DNA of 55,656 bases from an uncultured Ruminococcus sp. (GTDB taxonomy: Bacteria; Bacillota; Clostridia; Lachnospirales; Lachnospiraceae), in NCBI GenBank assembly GCA_900541505.1, contig UQKK01000023.1, positions 1 to 55,656 on the forward strand, read 5' to 3'. A program made the position numbers and the translations under genes. Positions 7,848 through 16,467 of the stretch are shown one piece after another. How positions within the stretch are numbered: the stretch's first letter is position 1; every line of letters starts with the position of its first letter. The notes under the pieces are model-generated. The model saw only the letters and a program-made list of their open reading frames with translations, ran no database searches and was not told where the DNA came from.

Positions 7848-8534
7848 CTATATCGCACCCTCGTCATTTCCGCTGACATAAAACTCTTCCCCGGTCTCCA
7901 GACACAGGCAGGCGAGCCGCCCGCCATACTCCGTGAACACGGCGCCACAGTCTATATCAATGATGCGCCCATTGGGGCTGCGCCAGATATACGCTTCCTC
8001 CTGGGGATACCCTCTTAAAATGAAGGTCGGGACATGTCCCACAATGGAAATGAATCCCGGAATCCCCCTCTGCCTTTCCACAAAGCTTCCGTCCCAGATA
8101 CAGGTGTCCTTGCGGTTGCGCATGGTCAGCATGCCTTCCGCCGAAGCGTGGACCAGCACATAACACTGCCCCTTTACTGTTACCTTTTTATACCAGGGCA
8201 GCCCCTTCATCCACTCCGCATACTCTCCAATCTTGTTCCGGGTCAGGAGATTGGCATTTAAAATGTCATAGGTGTTGTAAAAATACCCGTAAATGCCGCC
8301 GTTTCGTATGCTGTCATACCAGCTCGCAAAGGCATCCTCGTGGTTTCCCAAAAGAGCGGTGATATTCCCGTGCGCCCGGACAGTATCGATGACGCCCGCC
8401 GGGTCCGGTCCCCGGTCAATCATGTCGCCCAATATATACAGAGTGTCTCTGTCAGAGAACTGTATCTTGTCAAGCATTTTCCAAAATAGCTCTGCCATAG
8501 CATGTATGTCCGACATCACATAGGTATATCCCAT
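7848..8534 (-). CDS. Ser/Thr protein phosphatase-like metallophosphoesterase
   Basis: 228-residue calcineurin-type enzyme. Motifs in order: SDIHA (metal, about residue 9), GDMIDRG (about 39-45), GNHE (about 66-69), VHAS and GHVPT for the distal His ligands. This is the PrpE/ApaH-like bacterial PPP family that hydrolyses phosphoproteins or dinucleoside tetraphosphates. Start ATG at 8534 with AGGTG upstream; the GTG at 8543 overlaps that site. It is the first gene of a same-strand run with LRR, VWA and MoxR genes, which raises the possibility of phosphorylation control of that set. Confidence 0.88.
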   Translation of the reverse strand: MGYTYVMSDIHAMAELFWKMLDKIQFSDRDTLYILGDMIDRGPDPAGVIDTVRAHGNITALLGNHEDAFASWYDSIRNGGIYGYFYNTYDILNANLLTRNKIGEYAEWMKGLPWYKKVTVKGQCYVLVHASAEGMLTMRNRKDTCIWDGSFVERQRGIPGFISIVGHVPTFILRGYPQEEAYIWRSPNGRIIDIDCGAVFTEYGGRLACLCLETGEEFYVSGNDEGAI

Positions 8535-8624
8535 CCTTCTCACCTGCCTTTACGAGTCTTTGCTGTCTCATATTTTAACACAAAGACCCCGAAGTCCACA
8601 AGGCACCCTTCACACTATGCTCTT

Positions 8625-8774
8625 TAAGGGGATGCCTTGTCGGGTGAAGCCCGCCATCCCAGAGGGAATGCGCTGCGGTGTGCCCTTTATAGGTATACCT
8701 TGTCGGGCAAAGCCCGCCATCCCGGAGGGAATGCGTTGCGGTGTGCCCTTTAGGGTATATTTTATCGGGCAGAG
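8625..8774. repeat. 62-bp tandem repeat array, copy B
   Basis: Same unit as at 482-641: TTGTCGGGCAAAGCCCGCC, CATCCC(A/G)GAGGGAATGCG, GTGTGCCCTTTAGGGTATA, again with a 62-bp period (boxes ending at 8636, 8698 and 8760). The last unit breaks off after TATCGGGC and supplies the stop codon of the hypothetical gene at 8762-9115. Differences from copy A are scattered single bases, so the arrays are related but not recent copies of each other. Confidence 0.85.
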
Positions 8775-9115
8775 GGCTGCTCCTCCCTAAGCCAGGCAAT
8801 CTTCCATCTGCACTCCTCCGGATAGTAATAGAGCTTAAATAAAATCTCTCTCCCTTCATCCTCTGTCTCTTCTTCCTGTATGGAGCTGCACAGATACTCT
8901 ATCACCAAAATCCCGCAGTAAAACTTCTTCTCTCTGGTGAGCACGCGGATATTGTGGATACAGTGAATCTCTTCCTCCCTGTCCTTATACTTGATAAGCT
9001 GGGGCATAGCAGTTCCGCTGCTGGTAAACCACACTCCGCAGGCAACCTTATCCTGCCCGCCCTTCATCTCTCCCGCATCGGGCTTTTGGGTATTGGTTCC
9101 GATTCCCATCTTCAT
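8762..9115 (-). CDS. Hypothetical protein, 117 residues
   Basis: Not recognised. It starts MKMGIGTNTQKPDAGEMKGG with GGAGGG 6 nt upstream of the ATG, which supports a real gene. The middle has Ile/Val/Tyr strands (HCIHNIRVLTR, KFYCGILVIEYL) and an acidic Glu-rich stretch, then LYYYPEECRWKIAWLREE. No signal peptide or membrane segment. The stop codon lies inside the 62-bp repeat, so the C-terminal residues SAR are repeat-encoded. It is 46 nt downstream of dinB and reads in the same direction, so it may be cotranscribed with dinB. Confidence 0.6.
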   Translation of the reverse strand: MKMGIGTNTQKPDAGEMKGGQDKVACGVWFTSSGTAMPQLIKYKDREEEIHCIHNIRVLTREKKFYCGILVIEYLCSSIQEEETEDEGREILFKLYYYPEECRWKIAWLREEQPSAR

Positions 9116-9160
9116 TGTTTTCCCTCCTGCTTCTATTTATATTTCCTTTGGTGCAGGGCA

Positions 9161-10429
9161 TTATTCTACCTTGATTTTTTCATAATCTACGCTTCGTTTT
9201 TCCCGGCTTATGCCACCGGACATATGGTCTATTCTTCCCTCTTTTCCCGCAAATGCCGCCCGCTTCACGGCATCGTTGCCGTATCTTCCGCGGATGCGGT
9301 CTATGGTCGCATCCAGTCTGCGCAGTTTGGGATAGTCCTCCGTATCAAACAGGCTCCTCTGCCGGATGTCGCTCTCCTCCTGAATCCGCCCCGCATGGAT
9401 TCCCAGGTGGCGGACAGGCATTCCGTTCCACGACTCCTCAAACAGCCTGCGCGCATAGCGGTAGATTTCTTTTGTGATGTCCGTGGGAGCGGGAAGCCGC
9501 ATCTGGTGGCTTACATAGGTAAAATCCTGATTCTTGATTCCCACAGCCAGCACTTCCGTCTGCACCTTATCTGCCCTTAGTCTCGCCGCCACGGTCTCTG
9601 ACAGGGCAAGCAGCACCAGCTTTGCCTCATCAAGGCGGGTCACGTCAAAGGCAATGGTGGTGGAATTGCCGTACCCTTTGTTAGGCGGCGCTTTTGGTTC
9701 CACCACGGACACATCAATTCCATTGGCAAACGCCCGGATAACTTCTCCATGCTTTTTCAGATGATACTTTAAAATATCCGCATCCGCAGCTGCCAGTTCC
9801 CCGATAGTATGGATTCCCAGTGTATGCAGTTTTCTCGCCGTCGCTCTGCCTACGAAAAACAAATCCGTCACCGGGAGCCCCCACATTTTCTCCTTTATCT
9901 CACTTTTCCAGAGGGTGTGCACCTTGTCCGGCTTCTGAAAGTCTCCCGCCATCTTTGCCAGCAGCTTATTTTCGGATATACCGATATTCACCGTAAATCC
10001 CAACTCCCGCTTTATTTGTCTGCGCATCCTGTGCGCCGCTTCCAGCGGCGGCCCCCAGAGAGTTTCGGTTCCTGTCATATCCGCGAATGCCTCATCAATG
10101 GAATACTGCTCCACCTCCGGCGTATAGCTGCGCAGGATTTCCATAAATGCCGCAGAACAGCGCTCATACAGGTTGTAGTTGGGCGGAACCAGAATAAGGG
10201 AAGGACATTTCTGCTTTGCCTCCACGATGGTCTCCCCGGTCTTAATCCGGAGGCGCGCCGCGGGGATGGATTTCGCCAGGATAATCCCATGCCGCATGGC
10301 GATATCTCCTCCCACCGCCGCGATTTCCTTTCGCAAATCCCGTTTCCCTCCCTGATGCTTGAGGCGGTAGACTGCCTCCCAGGATAAAAATGCTGAATTG
10401 ACATCAATATGGAAAATCACCTTTTTCAA
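9161..10429 (-). CDS. dinB: DNA polymerase IV (Y-family)
   Basis: 422-residue error-prone translesion polymerase. I place the start at a TTG (10429) because GGAGG lies 7 nt upstream and the protein then begins LKKVIFHIDVNSAF, with the first catalytic Asp; the upstream ATG at 10477 sits inside the LexA site. YSIDEAFADMTG carries the second catalytic Asp-Glu pair; the helix-hairpin-helix region (GRATARKLHTLGIHTIGELAA) and little finger follow. QRSLFD near residue 362 is a beta-clamp-binding motif. The promoter carries an SOS box in its spacer, so induction by DNA damage is expected. Confidence 0.95.
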   Translation of the reverse strand: MKKVIFHIDVNSAFLSWEAVYRLKHQGGKRDLRKEIAAVGGDIAMRHGIILAKSIPAARLRIKTGETIVEAKQKCPSLILVPPNYNLYERCSAAFMEILRSYTPEVEQYSIDEAFADMTGTETLWGPPLEAAHRMRRQIKRELGFTVNIGISENKLLAKMAGDFQKPDKVHTLWKSEIKEKMWGLPVTDLFFVGRATARKLHTLGIHTIGELAAADADILKYHLKKHGEVIRAFANGIDVSVVEPKAPPNKGYGNSTTIAFDVTRLDEAKLVLLALSETVAARLRADKVQTEVLAVGIKNQDFTYVSHQMRLPAPTDITKEIYRYARRLFEESWNGMPVRHLGIHAGRIQEESDIRQRSLFDTEDYPKLRRLDATIDRIRGRYGNDAVKRAAFAGKEGRIDHMSGGISREKRSVDYEKIKVE

Positions 10430-10463
10430 GGCACTGCCTCCTTTCCTGTCTTGATATGGTTTT

Positions 10464-10492
10464 ATTTTATAGAACATATGTTCTTATTTCAA
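10464..10492 (-). promoter_or_regulatory. dinB promoter with LexA (SOS) box in the spacer
   Basis: Minus-strand TTGAAA (10492-10487), 17-nt spacer and TAAAAT (10469-10464). Within the spacer lies AGAACATATGTTCT (10471-10484), a perfect 14-bp palindrome with the GAAC-N4-GTTC core of Gram-positive LexA/DinR boxes. Position between -35 and -10 is ideal for repression. Confidence 0.85.
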
Positions 10493-10526
10493 GGCACAAT
10501 ATTTTCCATATACTGTTCAATACTAT

Positions 10527-10566
10527 CAATAAAGCGCGGCTCTCCGCAAAGGGAGCTGCCGCGCTC
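10527..10566 (-). terminator. Terminator after the ABC transporter gene
   Basis: Minus-strand stem GCGCGGC/GCCGCGC (10564-10558 with 10540-10534), with a nested CTCC/GGAG stem in the loop, followed by TTTATT. A second hairpin (AAAGAGC/GCTCTTT, 10601-10572) precedes it. Confidence 0.7.
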
Positions 10567-10607
10567 TGCGCAAAGAGCTGTTTCCTCGGATACGGCTCTT
10601 TGTCTCT

Positions 10608-13600
10608 CTATTCTGTCCGAAGGGCTGTCACCGGGTCGCTCTTCGCTGCCTTTCTGGAAGGAATCAGCCCGCCTAAAAGGGTCAGCACGACACTTAACAG
10701 CACAAGGATAACTGCGGGAACGACAGGAAGCACTGCATTGATATCATTGGTATCTGCCAGATGATGAATCAGCGCGTTGCCCGGAATCAGAAGCAGCAAG
10801 GTGATACCAATCCCGATAAGTCCCGCAAAAAGCCCGATGATAAAGGTCTCCGCGTTGAATACCTGGGAGATGTTGCCTTTGGAGGCTCCGATTGCCCGGA
10901 GGATTCCAATCTCTTTCTTTCGCTCCAGCACACTGATGTAGGTGATGACCCCAATCATGATGGAGGAGACCACCAGAGAGATTGCCACGAATGCAATGAG
11001 TACGTAGCTTATGATATCTACAATGTCCGTCACTGACGACATCAGCGCGCCCACCATGTCTGTGTAGGTGATGATCTGCTCTTCTTTTCCTTCTTTCTCC
11101 ATACGGCTGTTATAGTCATCCAGTATTTTTACGACCTCTTCCTTGCTCTCGAAATCGGTGGGATAAATGTCAATCCCGCTGGGGCTGTCAAAGTCCACAT
11201 ATCCCAGTTTCTGGAGATTTCCGTCATAGGAGGCATCCTCTGCGGAAGCAAAGGACATCATCAGTTCGGTCAGTTCCTCCTCGCTCATGTTCATCTCAAA
11301 GGCAGAGGCAAACGCATCGGTGTCAATGCTGAGCGCATTCCCCATGTTCTCCTGGAGCTGTGCGCCTACCTGACTCATCGCCTGCTGCATAGCGCTCTGC
11401 AGATTCCCGGCAATCTGGCTGACCGCCTGGTCCATGGCAGACGAAACCTGCCCCGCGATTGCCTCGGAAAGAGCCGCTGTATATGTCCCCATCGCCTGCT
11501 GCATATAGGTGCCGATGGCGCCGGATATCTGAGATTCCAGCCCTTCCATATCCAACATCCCCATGACGCCGGCTGTGAGCCTCATACTTCCGTCCGGGGT
11601 ACTTAAATATGCCATGAAATTCGCATCCACCATGGACGGGTCCGGGTATCCGTTCGCCTGGGCGTAAGCCTGGTATCCGTCCGCCAGCTCATTTGACAGG
11701 GTTTGAAGCTGGTCCTCTGTAATAGTGATATTCCCGCTTATCTGGAAAATACTGGAGGCATACTGCGAGAGAATCGCCTGTGCACCGCCGGTCTGCATAT
11801 ACTCTGCCAAATATGTTCCGAATTGGTCTGGGTCTGTATAATTGTTTGCTTCCGCATACGCCTGGTATCCGACGAGAAGTTCTGTCGCCATCGACTGTAC
11901 CTGCTCCGTTGATACAGTAACTCCGCCGTTTGCCTGTATGATTTCCATAATATTCTCGCTCAGCACCTGCTTTCCGCCGCCTGATTTCAGATATTCCAGG
12001 AAAAACTCATTGAGCCGGGTGTAATCCGCCTCCGGATTCTGTGCCGCGTAAGCTGCATATCCCTCCAGCAGACTTGCCGAGAGATTTCCCATCCCTTCGG
12101 GCGAAACCGGAACTTCCACTCCTCCCATCATGTCGCCCAGACTTAAGGAGGGCATATCCGGCAGGTTTAACTGTACTTCGTCTAAATCTATCATGCCGGA
12201 CATATCCAACATTCCGCCATCCAGAGTAAAGGCATCCGAGATATTCAGATTTCCCATCCCCTGCGACAAAGCGCTCTCGTCGAATTGGAAAGCCTTTTCT
12301 AACGCCGCCTCATCCACGGTAAAGAGGGAGTCCATCTCAAAACTGTCCTCATCGCTCTCGCTGCCAAACGCTTCGCCTGTAAATACATCCACATCCGGGT
12401 TGGCGAGCTGCTGTTTTACAATCTCGCTTTCCTCCGCCTGCTTCGCCACATGCTCTGTCAGGGATGCCGGGTAGCCGATTCCCACAGAAAGAGCGGTGGC
12501 ATTGGCGTCCTCGGAGGGCTGCACCACGCCGACAATGGAGATATCCTCCCCGCCGGAAACGAGCTGTTTCATATAGTCTTTATTGTCCGTCTTATCTTTC
12601 CATATATGATACTGGCTGTCATACTCATAATAATCGGCACTGTCCACCAGCTTAAACGTGATACCCAGCAAATCCTCATAGGAATAGGGACCCATGTCCT
12701 CCGGCGCCGCGACATCTTCTTCATCGATAAACTGCTGAATCATCTCGTCCAGCTCCTCTATATCCCGCAGTCCCAGCGTATACAGCATAAAATCACTGAT
12801 TCCCCCGTTTGAGGTGAGCACGACCACACATTCGTTATAATTTTCAGGCCAGCGTCCCGCCTTCACATCGTACTGTCCTTCATACAGACTGGCATTTTCC
12901 GGCATTTCATAGAAAACATCGGTGCTCATCATAGTCGACATGAGACTGTTCGCCCCCGATGAAGAGCCGAACCCCAGGGCAGAAAAGGTCTGGTCCGGGT
13001 TCACCTGCCGGATGTCCTCCCCATCCTGGCTGTAAATCTGCGGTGTGACGTTATAGGAATATTCCACTGCGTTGGTGTATTTCTCAATCCCGCTCTCCCC
13101 GCTGTCCAGATACGCTTTTAAGGATTCCAGGTCGTTGGAATCCAATGTGGAAAACATATCCGTCACCATCTGGATGACGTTCACTTCCCCGCGCTCCTTT
13201 TCCGGTCCTGTCCCCGCCATCCCGGTCATCATGGAAGTCATGTCAAATCCGGTGCTCTGAATCTGCAGAGGATACTGGGAGAGAGTCTCCTCCTCCACCG
13301 ACTGGATGTAGTTATTCACTCCCGTAGAGAGGGACAGTATCAGCGCGATGCCGATGATTCCGATGGAGCCCGCAAACGCGGTGAGAAGCGTTCTCGCCTT
13401 TTTGGTCTTTAAATTGTTAAAGCTCAGAGCCAACGCGGTGAGAAAAGACATGGAGGATTTCCCCATGTTTTTATGCTCCGGCTCCTGCATATCCATCCCC
13501 TGCACCTCGAAGGCATCGGAATCCTCTCGAATCTTTCCGTCCCGAAGCTTCACGATACGAGTGGCGTAAGCATCCGCCAGTTCGGGATTGTGCGTCACCA

Positions 13601-14183
13601 TGACGACGAGCCGGTCCTTTGCCACCTCCCGCAGCAGTTCCATAACCTGCACGCTGGTGTCGCTGTCCAGCGCTCCCGTAGGCTCATCCGCCAGCACGAT
13701 ATCCGGGTCATTGACCAGGGCTCTGGCGATTGCCACACGCTGCATCTGCCCGCCGGAGAGCTGATTTGGCTTCTTGTGCACCTGGTCCCCCAGACCCACC
13801 TGTTCCAGTGCTCTCCGGGCACGCTCTCTGCGCTCTGTCTTGCCGATGCCGGAAATCGTCAGGGCGAGTTCCACATTTGCCAGGATGGTCTGGTGCGGTA
13901 TCAGGTTATAACTCTGAAAAACAAAACCAATCGTGTGGTTCCGGTAAGAATCCCAGTCTCTGTCCTTATACTTTTTTGTAGAAATCCCGTTGATAATAAG
14001 GTCACCGCTGTCATAGCGGTCCAGCCCTCCTATGATGTTGAGCAGTGTGGTCTTCCCGGAGCCGCTGGGTCCTAAGATTGCCACAAACTCATTGTCCCTC
14101 AAGTTTAGACTGACGTCATCCAGCGCCTTTTGTACCAGCTTTCCCGTCCTGTATTCTTTGCAGATGTGCTGAATCTGAAGCAT
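10608..14183 (-). CDS. MacB-type ABC transporter, ATPase fused to FtsX-type permease, with a giant extracellular loop
   Basis: 1191 residues. ATPase domain (1-225) with Walker A GPSGSGKTT (38-46), signature LSGGQMQRVAIARA and Walker B IVLADEPTGALD. A first membrane helix follows at about 260-285, then a loop of roughly 750 residues, then three C-terminal helices (about 1045-1180) with the FtsX/MacB motif ERKKEIGILRAIGASKG. The loop contains three tandem repeats at exactly 64-residue spacing (GYQAYAQANGY, GYQAYAEANNY, GYAAYAAQN; about 690-880) and a coiled-coil-like Ala/Gln/Met segment (AVSQIAGNLQSAMQQAMSQ). Start at 14183 with GGAGAG upstream. MacB-family proteins are mechanotransducing rather than classical transporters; peptide or lipid handling at the surface is likely. 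The Hsp70 gene ends 48 nt upstream, same strand. Confidence 0.9.
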   Translation of the reverse strand: MLQIQHICKEYRTGKLVQKALDDVSLNLRDNEFVAILGPSGSGKTTLLNIIGGLDRYDSGDLIINGISTKKYKDRDWDSYRNHTIGFVFQSYNLIPHQTILANVELALTISGIGKTERRERARRALEQVGLGDQVHKKPNQLSGGQMQRVAIARALVNDPDIVLADEPTGALDSDTSVQVMELLREVAKDRLVVMVTHNPELADAYATRIVKLRDGKIREDSDAFEVQGMDMQEPEHKNMGKSSMSFLTALALSFNNLKTKKARTLLTAFAGSIGIIGIALILSLSTGVNNYIQSVEEETLSQYPLQIQSTGFDMTSMMTGMAGTGPEKERGEVNVIQMVTDMFSTLDSNDLESLKAYLDSGESGIEKYTNAVEYSYNVTPQIYSQDGEDIRQVNPDQTFSALGFGSSSGANSLMSTMMSTDVFYEMPENASLYEGQYDVKAGRWPENYNECVVVLTSNGGISDFMLYTLGLRDIEELDEMIQQFIDEEDVAAPEDMGPYSYEDLLGITFKLVDSADYYEYDSQYHIWKDKTDNKDYMKQLVSGGEDISIVGVVQPSEDANATALSVGIGYPASLTEHVAKQAEESEIVKQQLANPDVDVFTGEAFGSESDEDSFEMDSLFTVDEAALEKAFQFDESALSQGMGNLNISDAFTLDGGMLDMSGMIDLDEVQLNLPDMPSLSLGDMMGGVEVPVSPEGMGNLSASLLEGYAAYAAQNPEADYTRLNEFFLEYLKSGGGKQVLSENIMEIIQANGGVTVSTEQVQSMATELLVGYQAYAEANNYTDPDQFGTYLAEYMQTGGAQAILSQYASSIFQISGNITITEDQLQTLSNELADGYQAYAQANGYPDPSMVDANFMAYLSTPDGSMRLTAGVMGMLDMEGLESQISGAIGTYMQQAMGTYTAALSEAIAGQVSSAMDQAVSQIAGNLQSAMQQAMSQVGAQLQENMGNALSIDTDAFASAFEMNMSEEELTELMMSFASAEDASYDGNLQKLGYVDFDSPSGIDIYPTDFESKEEVVKILDDYNSRMEKEGKEEQIITYTDMVGALMSSVTDIVDIISYVLIAFVAISLVVSSIMIGVITYISVLERKKEIGILRAIGASKGNISQVFNAETFIIGLFAGLIGIGITLLLLIPGNALIHHLADTNDINAVLPVVPAVILVLLSVVLTLLGGLIPSRKAAKSDPVTALRTE

Positions 14184-14231
14184 CGCTCTCTCCTTTTCTG
14201 TCCTCATTTATATTTGCAATCAGCGCGCAAA

Positions 14232-15989
14232 TCATGTGGTAATACCGCCGGTCTCCCGCACTGCGGCTGCCGCCTGGCGGATGTTGTCCATCTCTGTTTC
14301 CGACACCTTATCTACCCGGAATTTCGCGAGCTGCTTCTGCAGAGAACTCAATTCCTTTTTCAGCTGCTTCTTCCGCTGCTTTTCCATGATTTTCCCCTGT
14401 TCTCTAAGAAGACGTTCCGCCTGCCCCGCTACTTCCTGCGCTTCTCCCACCAGTTCCAGGGCATCTCTTCTCTGTTCATCCTGCCCTGCGTACTCCTGGG
14501 CATCGTGGATTGCCTGTTCAATCTCCATGTCAGACATACGGTCGTTCGCCGTAATCGTGATGGACTGCTCTTTTCCCGTATCCAAATCCCTCGCGGAAAC
14601 CTTCAGAATACCGTTGGCATCAATGTCAAAGGTGACCTCTATCTTCGGAACTCCCGCCGGCGCTTTCTTGATTCCCTTTAGCTTAAATTTCCCGATGGTC
14701 TTATTGTCCCTCGCCAACGGGCGCTCTCCCTGCAGAACGTGAATTTCCACGCTCGTCTGGAAGGGCGCGGCAGTGCTGAATATCTGGGAATAGCGCGTGG
14801 GAAGCGTTGTATTTCTCTTAATCAGGCTGGTCGCCACTCCGCCCACTGTCTCAATGGAAAGGGTCAGGGGCGTCACATCCAAAAGCAGCAAATCCTGCTG
14901 GGTTCCTGCCGCCTGCAGACCAAATCCCTGCAGAGTACTTCCCAGAATCGCGGCTCCCTTTGCCACACATTCATCGGGGTTGATATTTCTGGAAGGCTCT
15001 TTTCCTGTCAGAGAGCGCACCTTATCCTGCACCGCCGGGACACGGGTGGAGCCTCCCACAAGGAGCACCTTTCCCAACTGTGCCGATGTTATCTTCGCAT
15101 CCTGAAGCGCGCTGCGCACAGGAGCCTCGGTGCGGTCCAGCAAATCCTTCACCAGGTCATTGAAAACGCTTCTGGTCAGGGTAAGCTCCAAATGCACAGG
15201 CTCCCCTTTTACCTGTGTCAAATAGGGCAGCACGATATTCGATGAAGAAGAGGTGGACAGCTCTTTCTTCACCTGTTCCGCCGCTTCTGTCACCCGCTGC
15301 ATGGCGGCTGTATCTTTATGCAAATCCGCGCGGTATTTCTCCTGAAATTTCCCGGCAATCCATTCCGCCACCCGCACGTCAAAATCATCCCCGCCGAGAT
15401 GATTGTCCCCGGCTGTCGCCAGGACCTCAATCACGCCTTCTCCAATCTCTATGATGGAGACGTCGAAGGTTCCGCCGCCCAAATCGTACACCATGACCTT
15501 CTGCGCTTCCCCGTGGTCCAGACCATAGGAGAGCGCCGCGCTGGTGGGCTCATTGATGATGCGCTTCACATTAAGCCCCGCAATCCGCCCCGCGTCCTTG
15601 GTTGCCTGTCTCTGTATATCATTAAAATAAGCGGGAACGGTGATGACTGCCTCAGTCACCGGTTCACCCAGAAATTCTTCCGCATCTTTTTTCAACTGCA
15701 TAAGGAGCATGGCGCTGATGGTCTGGGGCTGGTAAATCTTCCCATCGATTTTTACTGTCCAGTCCGTACCCATGTGCCGCTTTACCGAAATGACTGTCCT
15801 GTCCGCGTTCACCACTGCCTGGCGCTTCGCCGCCGCGCCAATCAGACGCTCTCCTTTTTTCGTAAATGCCACCACACTGGGCGTTGTCTGCCCGCCCGTG
15901 CTGCACGGAATGATAACAGGCTTTTCATTTTCTACAACACTCACGCAACTGTTTGTTGTCCCTAAATCGATTCCAATCACTTTTCCCAT
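14232..15989 (-). CDS. DnaK-type Hsp70 chaperone (orphan copy)
   Basis: 585 residues starting MGKVIGIDLGTTNSCVSV; AAGGAG lies 11 nt upstream of ATG 15989. The nucleotide-binding domain is intact (VPAYFNDIQRQATKDAG, VYDLGGGTFDVSI, LLVGGSTRVPAV) as is the substrate domain (LLLLDVTPLTLSIET, NTTLPTR). The C-terminal lid is shorter than in the main DnaK (about 610-640 residues) and lacks the usual Gly/Asp-rich tail. grpE, dnaJ and hrcA are not next to it; instead an ABC transporter follows. It is therefore probably a second Hsp70 with a specialised client set, though it could be the only copy if the genome lacks a canonical operon. Confidence 0.92.
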   Translation of the reverse strand: MGKVIGIDLGTTNSCVSVVENEKPVIIPCSTGGQTTPSVVAFTKKGERLIGAAAKRQAVVNADRTVISVKRHMGTDWTVKIDGKIYQPQTISAMLLMQLKKDAEEFLGEPVTEAVITVPAYFNDIQRQATKDAGRIAGLNVKRIINEPTSAALSYGLDHGEAQKVMVYDLGGGTFDVSIIEIGEGVIEVLATAGDNHLGGDDFDVRVAEWIAGKFQEKYRADLHKDTAAMQRVTEAAEQVKKELSTSSSSNIVLPYLTQVKGEPVHLELTLTRSVFNDLVKDLLDRTEAPVRSALQDAKITSAQLGKVLLVGGSTRVPAVQDKVRSLTGKEPSRNINPDECVAKGAAILGSTLQGFGLQAAGTQQDLLLLDVTPLTLSIETVGGVATSLIKRNTTLPTRYSQIFSTAAPFQTSVEIHVLQGERPLARDNKTIGKFKLKGIKKAPAGVPKIEVTFDIDANGILKVSARDLDTGKEQSITITANDRMSDMEIEQAIHDAQEYAGQDEQRRDALELVGEAQEVAGQAERLLREQGKIMEKQRKKQLKKELSSLQKQLAKFRVDKVSETEMDNIRQAAAAVRETGGITT

Positions 15990-16030
15990 CTCGGCTTTGT
16001 CTCCTTCTGTAAATAATTTCCGCTTATATA

Positions 16031-16098
16031 TTGACACTGACACCAATGTACACTGACGCTATGCTTTGCATTATAATATGCGGCAAAATTCAGGTCAA
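16031..16098 (-). promoter_or_regulatory. Promoter of the Hsp70 gene with two direct repeats downstream
   Basis: Minus-strand TTGACC (16098-16093), 17-nt spacer, TATAAT (16075-16070). Just downstream are two copies of ACACTGAC (plus-strand sense, 16034-16041 and 16050-16057) exactly 16 bp apart, in the early leader where a repressor could sit. No CIRCE (HrcA) inverted repeat is seen, in keeping with an orphan chaperone. The rest of 16099-16343 between the divergent genes shows nothing further. Confidence 0.65.
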
Positions 16099-16343
16099 TA
16101 GAACAGAATTAATCATTTTGATAGTTAAACGATATTTTATTCAAATTTGTCTATTTACTGTATTGAGTTGAGAAAAAATTTATTTTTTTCATCAAAATTT
16201 CACCTTCGCCTTTGCCTCGTGATTTCCCTGCCGCTCTGTACAAGGACACACACATTGCAGACAAGGTCCGCACATCCTTTCCACATATCGGGAACAGCTA
16301 TATTTCCCGCCCGATTCTAAAAGTTTTTTAGGTGTCTAAAAAT

Positions 16344-16386
16344 TTGAAAGATTCTCATTGAATTTCTATATTTATTGTAGTATTCT
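16344..16386 (+). promoter_or_regulatory. Overlapping candidate promoters of the dihydropyrimidinase gene
   Basis: TTGAAA (16344-16349), 17 nt, TATATT (16367-16372); and TTGAAT (16358-16363), 17 nt, TATTCT (16381-16386). Either would give a leader of about 75-90 nt. Which is used cannot be decided by eye. Confidence 0.5.
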
Positions 16387-16467
16387 TTTCATATATACAG
16401 AACCTCACAGACTGTTTTATGTCTTTTCAAGCAACAGACAGAAAAATTCAAGGAGGAGGCGGAAATT

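Noticed and set aside
482..8774. CRISPR array
   Set aside because: The 62-bp units are directly tandem with no unique spacers, and no cas gene is present.
8575..8859. 94-codon minus-strand open frame with repeated KGHT..HSL.DGG segments
   Set aside because: It is the translation of the second 62-bp repeat array and overlaps the better supported gene at 8762-9115 in another frame.
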